NCBI GenBank assembly: GCA_023663705.1 | Contig: JAMPGY010000001.1 | Location: forward strand, 60,258-124,257 | Direction: 5' to 3' | DNA from: Clostridium sp. | GTDB lineage: Bacteria; Bacteroidota; Bacteroidia; Bacteroidales; Bacteroidaceae | Length of the DNA stretch: 64,000 nucleotides | Shown here: piece after piece, positions 62,080 through 64,000 of the stretch | Layout: each line of letters begins with the position of its first letter | How positions within the stretch are numbered: position 1 is the first letter of the stretch | Notes under the pieces: model-generated | What the model was told of the DNA's origin: nothing | Seen by the model: the letters and a program-made list of their open reading frames with translations, nothing else | The model's database searches: none | Translations under genes and position numbers: made by a program

Positions 62080-64000
62080 TTACTTAACAACATATTTCTT
62101 TCCGTTCACAATGTAGATGCCCGCCGGCAGATTGTTCAGCGCCTCGGTCGGATTGACGTTCCTACGCAAACACAGTCCGCTGACACCGTACACACTCACA
62201 GGGCCTTCTTTTGCCGTCGGATGAATTGCATCCAGTCCCGTCACCGTATCATCCGTGCCGAACATCAACGAGAGCGGCTCGCCCTCCTTATCCTCGGGAA
62301 GGTCCACTTTGATATAAGAACGGTAACCTTTCAGATGAGCCTCCACATCCAGATACCAAAATTCATTCTGTGTGCCGAACGCATAATTGTAAACACCGTC
62401 TTCCGGCGTAATGTCTATGGGTGAGAATGTACCCACCATAGTGACTTTTCCACCATCCGTCAGGTTCACTTCGGTACTTTCGGCCTGGGTCTTCACTATG
62501 CTGACGGCCTTGTCATACAGTTGAGTCTCCACATCCACTTTCACCACGTAGGGCAGGCCGGCTTCCAATGTTCCCTGTGTCACAGGTGTAAAGTTCAACG
62601 TGTAGGTTTCGTCACCCACCGTGACGCCTCCCAACTTGCGAATCTCCGTGAAGCGGGCGTCCGTTGCGTCCACTGCATAGGGCAGGCAAAGGGTGTTCCA
62701 AGTGCCGGGCAGCAAGGTGCGGTTGCAGAGCACACTGACATTGTCTTGCATGGTCTCTGCTGCATCCGATGCCTGATCCAGGATGACATCTACCGTCTCG
62801 TTCTTCTTTTCCACTGTCACGCGGGCCATCAATAGCCAGTTGATATTCTCAAGCGGAGTGTTTCCCGTGCGGACGCCGAACTCCAGTTTTCCGCTTTCGT
62901 CCACCACACATTCCACTGTCTGCCGGGTCAACTTATTGTCGGCCGCAACGGCTTTGTTCTGACCGTTGCCATACAGATAGACCTGCCCCAACAGATTCTC
63001 CATGTTGCCGGACAGCATGGAAAGCATCCAGGCAGACACCTCATACACTCCGGGTTCCAGATTTTCCACCGTCTGATACAGCACTTTCGTGTTGACCGGC
63101 ATCGTGGTGTTGTGCCACAACTCTATGGCATGAGAACCGGTATAGTCCCCGCAATGCTTGTCATAATCATTGTGATTCATTAAGAACACTCTGTAGTGTT
63201 GGTTGGGTCCGTGGCAGTCGGTGTTCCATCCGTCCAGTCCTGTCTTTTCATAGTCTTTGATATCCACATAGTCATGAGTAGCTTCCGGGGCTTCCGTCCC
63301 CATATATTCCAGCTGCACATCGCCCAGTCCGGTCCATCTCACCGTAGCCTCGTCTTTGGTTTCCAGACCGAAGGTTATCGCTCCGTCCTTGGCCTTGCCC
63401 ACCACCTCGGTCTGCTCCATATAACCGCTGCGGATGTAGGTGGTGCCGTCGTTCAGGAAGGCATAAACACCCGTGGGTGTCTGATTGGCGTCCGCCCCGT
63501 TCACATTGCGGGCGAAAGCATAGAGCTTCATCTTGTAATATCCGTCCGGCACTCCGGTTATGGTCTGGTAAATCACGCGTGTGTTTTGCGGCAGCGGTGT
63601 CGCATAATTCTGATAATAGCGGCTCTTGGTGTAAGTGCCACGCATCATGTCCGCATTCGGTGTATTGGAGAAGAACTGGTCGCCCACGACGTCGGTCTTC
63701 CATCCTGTGTTTCCATCCTCACCGCTCGGGTTCAGCACCAGATCGTTGACAGACGTGGAACCCGACAGTCTTATCAAACCGATAAATTGGTCTATGGCCG
63801 TCTTGAGTGCCGTGTATTGATCGTTCAATTCCTGTTGCGACGGATTGGCCTCCTCGCTTGTCATTGACTCCGAGGCTGATATGACCACATCCAGTTCTGC
63901 CGCAGATATGTCCGCGTTACCCTCTTTCAGTGCCTTTGCCCGATCTGTCAACTGTGCCAATGCGCTCTTGTTTACACCTTCGTAAGTGATCACCACGGTG
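62080..64000 (-). CDS. Large secreted protein with C-terminal GxYIVNG tail, partial
   Basis: The 3' 640 codons of a gene that runs off the right edge. Visible in order: helical FIVAR-like segment (LTDRAKALKEGNADISAAEL ... LNDQYTALKTAIDQFIGLIR); two beta-sandwich modules resembling galactose-binding domains (NPSGEDGNTGWKTD ... VRWTGLGDVQLEYMG and GLDGWNTDCHGPNQHYRVF ... NWLLMARVTVEKK); a beta-rich domain; and a tail LSLMFGTDDTVTGLDAI ... AGIYIVNGKKYVVK. The tail matches that of the 1114-residue protein and resembles type IX secretion C-terminal domains. Presumed exported; no catalytic centre seen in the visible part. Followed by a short-peptide gene. Confidence 0.8.
   Translation of the reverse strand, partial: TVVITYEGVNKSALAQLTDRAKALKEGNADISAAELDVVISASESMTSEEANPSQQELNDQYTALKTAIDQFIGLIRLSGSTSVNDLVLNPSGEDGNTGWKTDVVGDQFFSNTPNADMMRGTYTKSRYYQNYATPLPQNTRVIYQTITGVPDGYYKMKLYAFARNVNGADANQTPTGVYAFLNDGTTYIRSGYMEQTEVVGKAKDGAITFGLETKDEATVRWTGLGDVQLEYMGTEAPEATHDYVDIKDYEKTGLDGWNTDCHGPNQHYRVFLMNHNDYDKHCGDYTGSHAIELWHNTTMPVNTKVLYQTVENLEPGVYEVSAWMLSMLSGNMENLLGQVYLYGNGQNKAVAADNKLTRQTVECVVDESGKLEFGVRTGNTPLENINWLLMARVTVEKKNETVDVILDQASDAAETMQDNVSVLCNRTLLPGTWNTLCLPYAVDATDARFTEIRKLGGVTVGDETYTLNFTPVTQGTLEAGLPYVVKVDVETQLYDKAVSIVKTQAESTEVNLTDGGKVTMVGTFSPIDITPEDGVYNYAFGTQNEFWYLDVEAHLKGYRSYIKVDLPEDKEGEPLSLMFGTDDTVTGLDAIHPTAKEGPVSVYGVSGLCLRRNVNPTEALNNLPAGIYIVNGKKYVVK

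Overview
The window comes from a Bacteroidales genome, probably Prevotellaceae. Several genes sit downstream of the Bacteroidetes -7 box (TAnnTTTG), sometimes with a TTTG at -33. Families largely confined to this phylum are present: DUF4348, DUF4827, DUF4924, RprX/RprY, and the second EF-G. Lipoproteins have short lipoboxes, and two secreted proteins end in the GxYIVNGxKxxxK tail common in Prevotella and Bacteroides. Gene density is high and there is no phage, plasmid, IS element or CRISPR array. Most of the window is a conserved chromosomal backbone with a few accessory loci.

Layout. 1-7 kb: a partial tRNA-Phe, a small secreted protein, pheS, a DUF4348 lipoprotein, a MurB-metallohydrolase fusion and an MFS exporter. 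6-11.5 kb: an RND tripartite efflux operon (adaptor, pump, TolC) on the minus strand. 11.8-12.8 kb: a lone GH43 glycosidase. 13-19.4 kb: the leucine operon leuA-leuC-leuD-citramalate/isopropylmalate synthase-leuB, preceded by a Leu-rich leader peptide and mutually exclusive terminator and antiterminator hairpins (a transcription attenuator not listed as a gene). 19.7-23.2 kb: a 1114-residue secreted protein coupled to a 58-residue peptide. 23.2-24.3 kb: a non-coding kilobase with a nested inverted-repeat element and a six-unit 23-bp tandem repeat. 24.3-26.6 kb: RprXY two-component system. 26.8-28.0 kb: a membrane-anchored transglutaminase-like protein. 28.2-34.9 kb: a complete glycine-cleavage operon (lipoate ligase, gcvT, gcvH, gcvPA, gcvPB, lpd). 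35-37.2 kb: EF-G2. 37.4-43.2 kb: hemW, then the rpe-comEC-nrnA-DUF4827 run. 43.6-51.5 kb: an ECF sigma factor and a seven-gene run mixing translation factors (fmt, prfC, tsaC) with transporters. 51.7-55.6 kb: ROK glucokinase and clpB. 55.8-60.7 kb: threonine operon thrA-apgM-thrC. 60.9-64 kb: a PorT-like barrel protein, then a second large-protein/small-peptide pair cut by the window end.

How the genes fit together. The leu operon makes 2-isopropylmalate and probably citramalate, so LeuCD and LeuB could serve both leucine and isoleucine synthesis. The thr operon lacks thrB and has an ApgM-family gene in its place. The gcv operon carries its own lipoylation and lipoamide dehydrogenase genes. 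The most unusual signal is the pair of loci at 19.7-23.2 kb and 61.9-64 kb. In each, a large secreted protein with a shared C-terminal tail is followed 14-16 nt later by a short acidic peptide of the form MKK..Y..P...[IV]V[DE].E ... [IV]WD[ED]E.

All calls come from reading the sequence and from family knowledge; no database search was run.
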